A stretch of DNA of 22,715 nucleotides from CAZTHL01 sp964613585 (GCA_964613585.1 CAZTHL010000058.1:1-22715); one strand, 5' to 3'; positions 13,846-22,097 are shown, counted from the stretch's first letter. The notes: generated by a model not told the origin, from the sequence alone. Program-made: numbers and translations.

Positions 13846-16394
13846 TCGCCGGAGTGGTCGCCGACCAGGACCTCGCGCTTGCCGACATGGTTGGCTTGGC
13901 CGACGACGCCGTCGGCCTCCATGCGCTCGATCAGGCGGGCGGCGCGGTTGTATCCGATCTGCAGGTGGCGCTGGACGAAACTGGTCGACGCCTTGCGCTC
14001 GCGTGCCACCAGGGCCACCGCCTGATCGTAGAGGTCATCGCCCTCGCCGCCGCCGGTGCCGAGCCCGGCCGGGTCGAGCCCGCCCATGGGCTCGTCCTCG
14101 TCCTCCAGCACCGCCTCGTTGTAGGCCGGCTCACCTTGGGTCTTGAGATAGGCGACAATGGCCTCGACCTCGCGATCGCTGACGAAGGGGCCATGCACCC
14201 GGGTGATGCGGCCGCCGCCCGCCATGAACAGCATGTCGCCCTGGCCCAGCAGCTGCTCGGCGCCGCCCTCACCGAGGATGGTGCGGCTGTCGACCTTGCT
14301 GGTCACCTGGAAGCTGATCCGGGTCGGGAAGTTGGCCTTGATGGTGCCGGTAATGACGTCGACCGAGGGGCGCTGGGTCGCCATGATCAGGTGGATGCCG
14401 GCAGCCCGGGCCATCTGGGCCAGGCGCTGGATTGCCGCCTCGATGTCCTTGCCGGCGACCATCATAAGGTCGGCCATCTCGTCGACCACGAGAACGATGT
14501 AGGGCAGCTCGGTCAGGTCGATCGGCTGCTCCTCGTACAGCGGTTTGCCGGTGTCGGGATCGAAGCCGGTCTGCACCCGCCGGGTCAGCACCTCGCCGCG
14601 CTCGCGCGCCTCGCGCAAGCGCTGGTTGTAGCCCTCGATGTTGCGCACGCCGAGCTTGGACATGGCGCGGTAGCGGCTCTCCATCTCGCGCACGGTCCAT
14701 TTGAGCGCGACCACCGCCTGCTTGGGCTCGGTGACGACCGGCGACAGCAACTGCGGGATGCCGTCGTAGACGTTGAGCTCGAGCATCTTGGGGTCGACCA
14801 GGATCAGCTTCACCTTCTCCGGCGGCAGCCGGTAGAGCAGCGACAGGATCATGGTGTTGATCGCCACCGACTTGCCCGAGCCGGTGGTGCCCGCGATCAA
14901 CAGATGCGGCATCTTGGCGAGGTTGGCGATCACCGGCTCGCCGCCGATCCCCTTGCCGAGCGCAAGCGCGAGGGTGTGCCGGCTCTGCGCATAGTCCGGA
15001 TGCTCCAGCACCTCGCGGAGGAAGACGGTCTCGCGGGTGAGGTTGGGCAGCTCGATCCCGATCACCGAGCGCCCCGGCACGGTGGAGACGCGGGCGGCGA
15101 GTGCCGACATCGAGCGGGCGATGTCGTCGGCGAGGCCGATCACGCGGGCGGCCTTGAGGCCCGGGGCGGGCTCGAGCTCGTAGAGCGTGACCACGGGGCC
15201 GGGTTTCACGGCGACGATCTCGCCCCGGACGCCGTAGTCGGCCAGCACCTCTTCGAGGCGGCGGGCCTGCTCCTCGAGCGTGGTCTCTGGCGGCTGGCCG
15301 AGCGGCCCGGGGATGCTGGCGGGCGGGCGCTGGAGCAGGGCGAGCGGCGGCGCGTCGTAAATCTCCGGGGGCGGCGAGGCGGGAGCGGTGTCCTCTGAAG
15401 TCTCGTCCTCGGGCGCGTCGGTCTGCGTCTCCCGAAGCGCGCGGGCGGCCGGTTTCGGCTCGGCCGGTGTCGCGAGCGTCGGCTCGAGCCGGAACTCCGC
15501 GGGATCGGTCTCGTCCTCGGCCTCCCCGCGGAGCCGCCGAATGGCCGAGCCGAGTGCCGTCACCGCAGGGTCTTGCTCGGCCTCATGGATCGGCTCTTCC
15601 GCATCCGCCGCCGCGTCGGCGCGCGGCCGGAGGCTGTTGTAGGCCTGGGCGGGCAGCTCTAGCGCGCGGGAGAGCCAAGCTGGGCGGGCTGGTGCGGCTG
15701 TTTTCGGCGGGCGGGGTGCCGGTTCGGTCTCGCGCCCGATCACGATGGCCGAGGCCACTACACTTCGGAGGCCGGCGAAGCACCACCGCAGAACGCCGGC
15801 CGCCTCGCGCCGGGAGACCCCGGCGGCCGCGGCCGTGGTCGAGATGCTGGCGAGGCCGAGGACGAAGGAGAGCGCACGAAGGGCCGCGTCGTCGATGCCG
15901 GGCACCACCCCGATCAGGCCGCCCGCCGCCCAGTCGCCCAAATGGCCGCCGAGCCCGACCGAGGGTCCTGCGACCACCGCGAGCGGCCAGCCCTCGGGGA
16001 TCGCATGGGTCGCCGCGAAGGCGGCCGTCACCACCACCGCGACGGGGGCGAGCGCGATACCGGCCCATATCCGCTCCTCGCCGCGATGGAGCAGCAGCCG
16101 CGCCGCCCAGGCGAGCGGGATCGCCACGATCAGCCAGGCTGCCAGCCCGAGCACCCGCATCAGCGGGTCGGCCAGCACAGCCCCCGGCCGGCCGAGCCAG
16201 TTGAGCGGGTCGGCCCCCGGTGCGCTGAACTGGCTCGGATCGCTCGGATGGTAGCTCGCGAGCGCGAGCCCGATCAGCAGCCCGACCAGCCCGAGCCCCG
16301 CGCCCCAGAGCTCGGCGACCCTCCGGCCGAGCGCCCGGCGCGTCTCCGGCCCGATCAGCGGCGCGATCCCGCTCTCGCTTGCGATGAATGCCAT
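13839..16394 (-). CDS. ftsK: DNA translocase FtsK
   Basis: An 851-residue protein. The N-terminal third has four or so membrane helices (about 28-48, 78-98, 110-130, 172-190). A Pro/Ala/Glu-rich linker follows (about 220-370), then the alpha/beta motor. Walker A is GTTGSGKS (502-509), Walker B is YIVLVVDEMADLM (632-644), and MATQRPSVDVITG follows near 671. The C-terminal gamma winged helix (about 785-848) includes DQAVALVARERKASTSFVQR and RLIERMEADGVVG. FtsK anchors at the septum and pumps chromosome ends toward dif for XerCD resolution. ATG 16394 begins one base after the dapC stop, so the genes are coupled; the longer upstream frame is inside dapC and rejected. The linker is short compared with E. 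coli, as usual in alphaproteobacteria. A strong hairpin follows the stop. Confidence 0.96.
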   Translation of the reverse strand: MAFIASESGIAPLIGPETRRALGRRVAELWGAGLGLVGLLIGLALASYHPSDPSQFSAPGADPLNWLGRPGAVLADPLMRVLGLAAWLIVAIPLAWAARLLLHRGEERIWAGIALAPVAVVVTAAFAATHAIPEGWPLAVVAGPSVGLGGHLGDWAAGGLIGVVPGIDDAALRALSFVLGLASISTTAAAAGVSRREAAGVLRWCFAGLRSVVASAIVIGRETEPAPRPPKTAAPARPAWLSRALELPAQAYNSLRPRADAAADAEEPIHEAEQDPAVTALGSAIRRLRGEAEDETDPAEFRLEPTLATPAEPKPAARALRETQTDAPEDETSEDTAPASPPPEIYDAPPLALLQRPPASIPGPLGQPPETTLEEQARRLEEVLADYGVRGEIVAVKPGPVVTLYELEPAPGLKAARVIGLADDIARSMSALAARVSTVPGRSVIGIELPNLTRETVFLREVLEHPDYAQSRHTLALALGKGIGGEPVIANLAKMPHLLIAGTTGSGKSVAINTMILSLLYRLPPEKVKLILVDPKMLELNVYDGIPQLLSPVVTEPKQAVVALKWTVREMESRYRAMSKLGVRNIEGYNQRLREARERGEVLTRRVQTGFDPDTGKPLYEEQPIDLTELPYIVLVVDEMADLMMVAGKDIEAAIQRLAQMARAAGIHLIMATQRPSVDVITGTIKANFPTRISFQVTSKVDSRTILGEGGAEQLLGQGDMLFMAGGGRITRVHGPFVSDREVEAIVAYLKTQGEPAYNEAVLEDEDEPMGGLDPAGLGTGGGEGDDLYDQAVALVARERKASTSFVQRHLQIGYNRAARLIERMEADGVVGQANHVGKREVLVGDHSGDV

Positions 16395-16395
16395 G

Positions 16396-17631
16396 CTAGG
16401 TCCCCGCCGCAGATTGGTCGCCGAGAACCGCCGCGACAGCCTGCAGTCCCCGCTCGGCCTGCGCTGCCGGTGCGACGAGGGCGAGGCGGAGATAGGCGCG
16501 GCCCGGATCCTCGCCGCCGAGCTCTGCCGGGGCGGGCCGCGAGAGATAGCCGCCGGGCAGCGCCTTGACCCCGGCCTCGCGCCAGAGCCGGAGCGCCGCC
16601 GCCTCGCCGTCGCCCACATCGAGCCAGAGGAAGAACCCCGCCTCGGGCGACGCATAGCCCGGCAGGTTGCCGAGCAGACGGTCAGCGATCGCGAACTTCT
16701 CCTGATAGAGTGTGCGGTTCGCCTCCACATGGGCCTCGTCGGCCCAGGCCGCGGCCGCGGCGTGTTGCGCCGGGATCGGCATCGGCGCGCCGGCATAGGA
16801 GCGGAGCTGGAGGAGCTTTGCGCGGTTCTCGGGCCCGGTGCAGCAGAAGCCCGAGCGCAGGCCCGCGAGGTTGGAGCGCTTGGAGAGCGAGTGGAACACG
16901 ACGAGCCGCTCGGGGTCTCCGCCCATGCCGGCCAGCGCCTCCAGCGCACCCACGGGCGGGGTCTCGCGCCAGATCTCCGAATAGCACTCGTCGGCGAAGA
17001 TCAGGAAATCGTGGCGCTCGGCGAGGCGCAGAAGCCGCTCCCACCAGGCGCGGTCCGCAACCGCGCCCTGCGGGTTGGCCGGCGAACAGATATAGACGAC
17101 CGTCGTGCGGTCGAGGAGCGCGGGCGGCAGGCTCGCATAATCGGGCAGATGCCCGGTCGCGGCGGTCGCGGGCACATAGACAGGCTCGGCGCCCGCGGTC
17201 AGCGCCGCCACCGCATAGCACTGGTAGAAGGGGTTCGGCATCAGCACGGCCGGGGTCTCGCCGCCCTTGCGCTCGGGCGAGAGCGCGACACAGGCGGCGA
17301 AGAGCCCCTCGCGCGTGCCGTTGAGCGGCAGGACGGAGCGCTCGGGGTCGCGGTAGCGCTCGGCCAGCCCGTAGCGGCGCCCGAGCCAGGCCGAGATCGC
17401 GGCGCGCAGCTCCAGGATCCCCTCATTGGGCGGGTAGCGCGAGAGCGCCTCGGGTCGTTCGGCCAGCACCCGCGGGACGAAATCCGGGATCGCATGCTGC
17501 GGCTCGCCGATCGACATCGCGATCGGACCGTCACCGCCGGGAAGACTCCCGGGCTCGGTCCCCTCCAACAGCCGCCGCAAACGCGGAAAGGCATAGTCGG
17601 GCAGGGCCGCGAAACGCGTCGGGTACTGCAT
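16396..17631 (-). CDS. dapC: Succinyldiaminopimelate aminotransferase-like PLP enzyme (DapC)
   Basis: A 411-residue fold-type I aminotransferase. The PLP lysine is Lys251 in FHSLSKRSNLAGLRSGF, the SLSKRSNxxGxRSG motif seen in the DapC group. Other matching blocks are AMSIGEPQHAIPDFV (38-52), VLPLNGTREGLF (100-111), MPNPFYQCYA (131-140), ICSPANPQGAV (181-191) and FADECYSEI (212-220). The enzyme would transfer an amino group from glutamate to make N-succinyl-diaminopimelate. Another class I aminotransferase specificity is possible, but the pattern fits DapC better than AspC. It lies directly upstream of ftsK with a one-base gap and shares the pathway with dapB in this window. Leucine codons are CTC-rich, unlike dapB. 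Confidence 0.87.
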   Translation of the reverse strand: MQYPTRFAALPDYAFPRLRRLLEGTEPGSLPGGDGPIAMSIGEPQHAIPDFVPRVLAERPEALSRYPPNEGILELRAAISAWLGRRYGLAERYRDPERSVLPLNGTREGLFAACVALSPERKGGETPAVLMPNPFYQCYAVAALTAGAEPVYVPATAATGHLPDYASLPPALLDRTTVVYICSPANPQGAVADRAWWERLLRLAERHDFLIFADECYSEIWRETPPVGALEALAGMGGDPERLVVFHSLSKRSNLAGLRSGFCCTGPENRAKLLQLRSYAGAPMPIPAQHAAAAAWADEAHVEANRTLYQEKFAIADRLLGNLPGYASPEAGFFLWLDVGDGEAAALRLWREAGVKALPGGYLSRPAPAELGGEDPGRAYLRLALVAPAAQAERGLQAVAAVLGDQSAAGT

Positions 17632-17730
17632 GACTGTTCAAACCTGCTCGCACGGCGTCTTTGCGCCGTTTGTGTCACACTACCCGAGCAGCGACCTGTG
17701 GTCCAGCGTGCAGACCGAATCGGCGGCGAC

Positions 17731-19119
17731 TCAGGTCGCGAGGAGCGGCTCGAGCGCGCGGCCCGCGGCGATCAGGCGGCGGTCTTCGCCAACCGCGCCG
17801 ACCAGCATGAGCCCCGTGGCGGGCTCCGGCAGCGGCAGGGTGATCGCCGGCAGGCCGAGCAGGTTGACCAACCGAGTGTTGCGCAGCGCCATCAGGTTGC
17901 GCTCGGAGTAATGCGCCTCGTCGGTCAGGAGCGGCGCGAGCGCGGGCGGCAGAATCGCCACGGTCGGCATCGCGAGGAGCGCACCCGCGGCGATCCGCTC
18001 CGAGACCGCGTGGCCGAGCCTGGTCATCTCCGCGCGGGCCTCTGCATCGGCTGCCGGGTCGACCGTGGCGCCGAGGCGGAAGCGTGCCTCGATTGGGGGG
18101 TACATCACCCCCGGTTGGGCCTCGATCGCCGCGCCCCAGTGACCCCAGGCCTCGGCGGTGACGATGGGGCTGAGCCGCGCCACCACGTCGAAGACCTCGG
18201 CGATAGCAGGGAGCGGCCCGCGGGCGATCCGGGTGCCGGCCTGGCCGATGCGATCCACCGCCGCCTCGAAGGCCGCGAGCACGGGCGCCTCGCACCCCTC
18301 GAGCACCACGGTCTCCGGGATCTCGAGCGCTGCGGGCGTGGCGGGGTCGGGGAGCGGCGCGGCCGGCTCGCCGAGGAGCGCGGCGAGGAGCGGCCCAGCA
18401 TCCTCCACGCTGCGTGCGAGCGGGCCGACGGTGTCGAGGCTCGCCGCGAGCGGCACGACGCCGTCATTCGGCAACAGCCCCGGCGTGGTCTTGAGGCCGA
18501 CGAGCCCCTGCCAACATGCGGGGATGCGCACCGAGCCCCCGGTGTCCGACCCGATCGCCCCGGCCGCGAGGCCGAGCGCCAGGCTCGCCGCGGCGCCCGA
18601 GCTCGACCCGCCCGGCGCATGGCCCGGCATCACCGCATTGGGCGCCGTCGCGGTCATCGGGTTGACGCCGAGCCCCGAGAAGGCGAGCTCGGAGAGATGC
18701 GTCTTGCCGAGGCAGACGAGCCCCGCCGCCGAGCCGCGTGCCAGCACCGTCGCGTCCCGCTCCGGCACCCGGCCGGCGAGGAGCCGCGTGCCCGCCTCGG
18801 TGACGATCCCGGCGCTGTCGATGTTGTCCTTCCAGCTTACGGGCACGCCGTCGAGTGGGCCGGCCGGGCGCCCCTCCGCCCGCCGCCGGTGGGCGGCCTC
18901 GGCCTCGGCCCGCGCGCGCTCGGGGCTGAGGCGGGCGAAGACCTCGGCGCCGCCCGGATGGCGGGCGATCCGCTCGAGCGCGGCCTCGGCGAGTTCCACC
19001 GGATCCTGCCGGCCCTCCGCGATCGCGCGCCCGAGCGCCGCCGCCGTCTCCTGGCCCGTCTCGTCCTGGCCTGTCTCGTCCTGGCCCGTCTCGCCCATTC
19101 CGCCCCCAATCGGTCGCAT
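17731..19119 (-). CDS. Amidase signature (AS) family hydrolase
   Basis: About 462 residues. The Ser-cisSer-Lys triad is visible: Lys97 in GVPVSWKDNID, Ser172 in APGGSSSGAAAS and Ser196 in GSDTGGSVRIPA. The family includes GatA, FAAH-like and plant-type amidases. GatA identity is unlikely because no gatB or gatC is nearby and the C-terminus is short, so the substrate is unknown. The N-terminus is odd: residues 9-25 are a GETGQDETGQDETGQET repeat encoded by a 15-bp tandem repeat. Two starts are possible, ATG 19119 and ATG 19098; both precede the repeat and neither has a decisive ribosome site. It is divergent from ubiH with 44 bases between starts and precedes dapC by about 100 bases, probably in one transcription unit with dapC-ftsK. 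Confidence 0.88.
   Translation of the reverse strand: MRPIGGGMGETGQDETGQDETGQETAAALGRAIAEGRQDPVELAEAALERIARHPGGAEVFARLSPERARAEAEAAHRRRAEGRPAGPLDGVPVSWKDNIDSAGIVTEAGTRLLAGRVPERDATVLARGSAAGLVCLGKTHLSELAFSGLGVNPMTATAPNAVMPGHAPGGSSSGAAASLALGLAAGAIGSDTGGSVRIPACWQGLVGLKTTPGLLPNDGVVPLAASLDTVGPLARSVEDAGPLLAALLGEPAAPLPDPATPAALEIPETVVLEGCEAPVLAAFEAAVDRIGQAGTRIARGPLPAIAEVFDVVARLSPIVTAEAWGHWGAAIEAQPGVMYPPIEARFRLGATVDPAADAEARAEMTRLGHAVSERIAAGALLAMPTVAILPPALAPLLTDEAHYSERNLMALRNTRLVNLLGLPAITLPLPEPATGLMLVGAVGEDRRLIAAGRALEPLLAT
19044..19095 (-). repeat. 15-bp tandem repeat in the amidase N-terminus
   Basis: Three units, CTGGCCCGTCTCGTC at 19051-19065, 19066-19080 and 19081-19095, each with at most one change, plus a partial unit from 19044. 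On the coding strand they give a GQDET pentapeptide repeat. Because 15 is a multiple of 3, loss or gain of a unit keeps the frame. Confidence 0.85.
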
Positions 19120-19128
19120 CCGCCGCCT

Positions 19129-19156
19129 TGGACAAGGCGCGTCGGAGCCCGATACT
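19129..19156 (+). promoter_or_regulatory. Possible ubiH promoter
   Basis: TGGACA (19129-19134, 5 of 6 to -35) and GATACT (19151-19156, 4 of 6 to -10) are 16 bases apart. Transcription would start near 19162-19164, at the ubiH ATG itself, implying a leaderless message. This is plausible but unproven. Confidence 0.35.
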
Positions 19157-19163
19157 AGGGGCG

Positions 19164-20378
19164 ATGGCGGAGCGGTGTCACGATATCGGTGTGGTCGGAG
19201 CGGGGCTTGCGGGCTCGACGCTGGCGCTGGCGCTCGCGCGGGCGGGGTTCGACGTCGTACTCCTCGACCGCACGCCGCCCGAGACCCGCGCAGCCCCGGA
19301 GTTCGACGGGCGCGCCTATGCGATCGCACTCGGCTCGGCCCGGCTCCTCGGCGCGCTCGGGCTCTGGGCCGGCCTCGAGCCGCTCGCGCAACCGATTGCC
19401 GATATCCGTGTGGGCGAGGGCGCCGGCTCGCCCGTGCTGCTCCATTTCGACCCGCGGGCCACGGCCGAGGGCCGCGTCGCCTGGATCCTCGAGGACCACC
19501 ATCTCCGCGCCACCCTGATCGAGGCGGTCGCCGTGAGCCCGGTGCAGGAGATCCCGGCGGGCGAGATCACCGGCGTCGAGCGCGGCCCAGGTGCGGCCGA
19601 GATCACGCTCGGCAGCGGCGAGCGGGTGCGCGCGCGGCTCGTGATCGCGGCCGATGGGCGGCGCTCGGCGCTGGCGCAGGCCGCGGGGATCGGGGCAATC
19701 GGCTGGAGCTATGCGCAGACGGGCCTTGTCGCGGCCATCCACCACGAGCGCCCCCATCACGGCGAGGCGCATCAGAGCTTCTTCCCCGGCGGGCCCTTCG
19801 CCGTGTTGCCGATGACGGGGAACCGCTCGAGCATCGTGTGGTCGGAGCGGCGCGATGTGGCCGAGAGGCTGATGCGCCTCGGCGACGACGGCTATTCGGC
19901 CGAGCTCGCGCGGCGCATCGGGCCGCGGCTCGGCGCGATCCGGTTAATCGGGCGGCGCCGCGCCTATCCGCTCGCGCTCTCGGTCGCCGAGGCGCTGGTC
20001 GCCCCGCGGCTCGCGCTCCTCGGCGATGCGGCGCATGGGGTGCATCCGATCGCGGGGCAAGGCCTCAATATGGGTGTTCGCGACGTGGCCGCGCTCACGG
20101 AGGTGCTGGTGGCGGCCGCGCGTCTCGGCGCCGATATCGGCAGCGAGACGGTGCTCCGCCGCTACGAGCGGTGGCGGCGCTTCGATGCCGGGGCTTTCGC
20201 CCTCGGGATGGACGCGCTCAACCGCCTGTTCTCCAACGGCATCGGCCCGCTCTCGGTTCTGCGCCAGGCAGGGCTCGCCGCGGTCGATGCCTCAGGGCCC
20301 GCCAAGCGCGCGCTTATGCGCGAGGCGAGCGGGCAGGCGGGGGAGGTCCCGCGGCTCCTGACCGGTGTGATGCCCTGA
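19164..20378 (+). CDS. ubiH: UbiH/UbiF-family FAD-dependent quinone hydroxylase
   Basis: A 404-residue flavoprotein monooxygenase of class A. The N-terminal dinucleotide fold is VVGAGLAGSTLALALARAG (residues 10-28). The DG motif is LVIAADGRRSALAQAAGI (159-176). The FAD ribityl motif is RLALLGDAAHGVHPIAGQGL (282-301), followed by NMGVRDVAAL. These blocks are diagnostic of the UbiH/UbiF/VisC/COQ6 group, which hydroxylates ubiquinone precursors with NAD(P)H and O2 at the membrane. Which ring carbon is modified cannot be decided from sequence. ATG 19164 follows AGGGG closely. The longer frame from TTG 19128 would overlap the promoter and is rejected. Leucine codons are strongly CTC (about 32 CTC to 11 CTG by hand count). 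It converges on the orphan peptidoglycan-binding-like gene. Confidence 0.93.
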   Translation: MAERCHDIGVVGAGLAGSTLALALARAGFDVVLLDRTPPETRAAPEFDGRAYAIALGSARLLGALGLWAGLEPLAQPIADIRVGEGAGSPVLLHFDPRATAEGRVAWILEDHHLRATLIEAVAVSPVQEIPAGEITGVERGPGAAEITLGSGERVRARLVIAADGRRSALAQAAGIGAIGWSYAQTGLVAAIHHERPHHGEAHQSFFPGGPFAVLPMTGNRSSIVWSERRDVAERLMRLGDDGYSAELARRIGPRLGAIRLIGRRRAYPLALSVAEALVAPRLALLGDAAHGVHPIAGQGLNMGVRDVAALTEVLVAAARLGADIGSETVLRRYERWRRFDAGAFALGMDALNRLFSNGIGPLSVLRQAGLAAVDASGPAKRALMREASGQAGEVPRLLTGVMP

Positions 20379-20408
20379 GAGTGTCGGTCCCGGCTTGGGG
20401 ACAGCCTG

Positions 20409-21470
20409 TCAGCGCGATCGCTCGCGGGTGTCCGACACGGCTTCCTCCGCTTCGGCGATCGTCTCGCGGAGGCGCTGCGTTGCGTCCACCAGGGCCTTGT
20501 GGGCCTTCTTGGCCTTCGGCTCGAGTTTCTGAGCTTCCCGCAACAGGGCTGCGGCGCTGCCCGGATTGCGCGACTTGTGATCCTCGAACCCGCCCTGATG
20601 CGATGCGATCTGGCGTGCTGGCGCCTCCCAGCTCGTATAGGCACGCGCGCAGGTCTTCTCCGCCTCGACAATCGCCTGCCCCATCGCGGCTGCGACCGCC
20701 GCCTGGCTCCGCGAGCACTGCCGCTGGATCTTCTCGCCGAACTCCTGTGCCGAGCGCCTCGCAACGCGTTCGCGGTCGACCAGTGCGGCGTAGTCCGGCA
20801 GGGTCCATTTCAGCGGTTTGGCAGGCGCACCGCCAAGCTTCTTGAGCGCCGCGTCGATCTGATCTTCGATCTCCATGGACTTGAATGCAGCATCATTCCA
20901 GATTTTAGAAAGCGGCTCAGCCTGCTTGTGCAGTCCCATCGCCTGCTTGACCGTCGCCTTCGCCTTGTCGGGTGCCTTGGTTACTTGTGTGTCGAATTGT
21001 TTTTTCAACTTCGCGATCTGATCAACGAGCGGTACGTACTTCTTAATGTTGACCTCATATGTACTGATCAGCTTCTCCCATTCCGCCTCGAGCTTGTCGA
21101 GGTCGGCGCTGCCCGCCATGCTGAGTGCGTCTCGGTACTTGGCCTGGGATTGTGCGTCTTCGCGGCGGCCAGTGATGAGATCCTTTTTCTGCTGCGGATA
21201 ATCCTCGAGGTCTTCGGGCCACTTTATGGTGGCCCCACCGCCGCCTTTCAGTGCGGTGTCGATCGCCGATATGGTCTTCGAACCGGCGACGCCGTCCGAT
21301 TTGAGCTTGGGCTCGCCCTTGTAGCCGGCCTGAAATGCCTTGACCGCCTTGTAGGTCAGCTCGCCGAACTTTCCGTCCGGCTTGAGCTTCGGCTTGATTC
21401 CGAGCTTCCCCAACTTCTGTTGCAATTCCTTGATCTTCGGGCCTTCAGAGGTCCATTTGAGATTTGCCAT
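20409..21470 (-). CDS. Orphan protein: N-terminal peptidoglycan-binding-like domain plus long helical region
   Basis: A 353-residue protein without signal peptide or membrane helix. Residues about 8-72 (KIKELQQKLGKLG, LKPDGKFGELTYKAVKAFQ, KSDGVAGSKTISAID) match the PG_binding_1 repeat: a leading helix, then DGxFGxxTxxAVxxFQ, then DGVxGxxT. The rest is Lys/Glu/Ala-rich and mostly helical. Long amphipathic stretches near 110-200 and 225-345 are likely coiled coils or helical bundles. No catalytic domain is recognised. Codon use is less GC-rich than its neighbours (more AAG, TTG and AT third positions), especially around 20880-21100, which hints at transfer. ATG 21470 has a good GGGGGAG six bases upstream. 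It sits alone between ubiH and rbfA, where truB or rpsO is often found. The cytoplasmic form suggests release by lysis or by a contractile or other secretion system, but no such genes are in view. Function unknown. Confidence 0.85.
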   Translation of the reverse strand: MANLKWTSEGPKIKELQQKLGKLGIKPKLKPDGKFGELTYKAVKAFQAGYKGEPKLKSDGVAGSKTISAIDTALKGGGGATIKWPEDLEDYPQQKKDLITGRREDAQSQAKYRDALSMAGSADLDKLEAEWEKLISTYEVNIKKYVPLVDQIAKLKKQFDTQVTKAPDKAKATVKQAMGLHKQAEPLSKIWNDAAFKSMEIEDQIDAALKKLGGAPAKPLKWTLPDYAALVDRERVARRSAQEFGEKIQRQCSRSQAAVAAAMGQAIVEAEKTCARAYTSWEAPARQIASHQGGFEDHKSRNPGSAAALLREAQKLEPKAKKAHKALVDATQRLRETIAEAEEAVSDTRERSR

Positions 21471-21476
21471 AAATCA

Positions 21477-21483
21477 CTCCCCC
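21477..21483 (-). promoter_or_regulatory. Ribosome binding site of the peptidoglycan-binding-like gene
   Basis: GGGGGAG on the minus strand, six bases before ATG 21470. It fixes the start used. Confidence 0.7.
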
Positions 21484-21498
21484 ATAACTTTCAGACCT

Positions 21499-21510
21499 GG
21501 CGCATGCGCC
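21499..21510. promoter_or_regulatory. 12-bp palindrome upstream of the peptidoglycan-binding-like gene
   Basis: A perfect GGCGCATGCGCC palindrome 29 bases upstream of the start codon, in the 5' untranslated or promoter zone. It could be an operator or a small hairpin. In GC-rich DNA chance occurrence is possible. Confidence 0.3.
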
Positions 21511-21589
21511 GCTCCACTCAGAGATGGCGCGCGCCCCGTCAGATGTCTGTGAAAGATCTCATATCGCAAGGGAAGACGTGACGCAGCCA

Positions 21590-21613
21590 CGCCCCGGGGG
21601 CCGCGGCCGGGCG
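21590..21613 (-). terminator. GC-rich hairpin directly after the rbfA stop
   Basis: CGCCC (21590-21594) and GGGCG (21609-21613) enclose an inner GGCCGCGGCC palindrome-like core. It begins at the first base after the rbfA stop on the minus strand. No U-tract. It may separate rbfA from the next gene. Confidence 0.35.
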
Positions 21614-22030
21614 CTACTCGCCGAGATCGCGGCGCACGGCGTCCTGGGAGAGCATGGCCCGGGTCTCGTCATAGCGGTCGAAGCTCTCGTCGATCACGAA
21701 GCGCAGATCGGGCGCATACTTCAAATGCACCCGGCGCATCACGGCGCGGCGGAGCTCGGCGCGCGCCTCGTCGAGCGCTGCGATCGTCGCCTCGAGGTCG
21801 CGCCCGCCAAGCGGCATCACATAGCAGGTGGCGTGGCGGAGATCCGGCGCCGGGCGCACCTCCGTGACCGTGATCGTCGACCCGGGCACGCTCAGCCCAT
21901 GCGCCTCGCCGCGGATCAGCACCTCGGAGAGCGCGCGGCGGATCAACTCGCCGACCCGGAGCTGGCGCTGGCTCTCGCCGAGGCGCCCGCCGCCGGCGCG
22001 CTCAGGATGGGGGGAGGCTCGACGTGCCAT
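21614..22030 (-). CDS. rbfA: 30S ribosome-binding factor RbfA
   Basis: A 138-residue protein with the RbfA KH-type layout. The N-terminal SQRQLRVGELIRRALSEVL is the family's opening helix. ITVTEVRPAPDLRHATCYVM is the central strand with the conserved VxxSxDL-like position. It ends in RVHLKYAPDLRFVIDESFDR, the conserved LRxxPxLxFxxDxS motif. It assists maturation of the 16S rRNA 5' end and cold adaptation by binding the pre-30S head. ATG 22030 adds a short Arg/Pro/Gly-rich leader of about 17 residues, common in alphaproteobacterial RbfA. It lies downstream of infB on the same strand, as in the nusA-infB-rbfA order, but here a VOC gene on the other strand intervenes, so rbfA may need its own promoter or long read-through. 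Confidence 0.94.
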   Translation of the reverse strand: MARRASPHPERAGGGRLGESQRQLRVGELIRRALSEVLIRGEAHGLSVPGSTITVTEVRPAPDLRHATCYVMPLGGRDLEATIAALDEARAELRRAVMRRVHLKYAPDLRFVIDESFDRYDETRAMLSQDAVRRDLGE

Positions 22031-22059
22031 CAGCTTGACCTTTCTGTACGCGCGTGTTT

Positions 22060-22088
22060 TTGGTTTCGTGTTACTTTTGTTCTATGGT
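22060..22088 (+). promoter_or_regulatory. Possible promoter of the VOC gene in an AT-rich spacer
   Basis: TTGGTT (22060-22065) and TATGGT (22083-22088) are separated by 17 bases within the only markedly AT-rich spacer of this part (22055-22090). Transcription would start near 22095, almost at the ATG. The -35 match is weak. Confidence 0.3.
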
Positions 22089-22097
22089 TGCCGTGAG

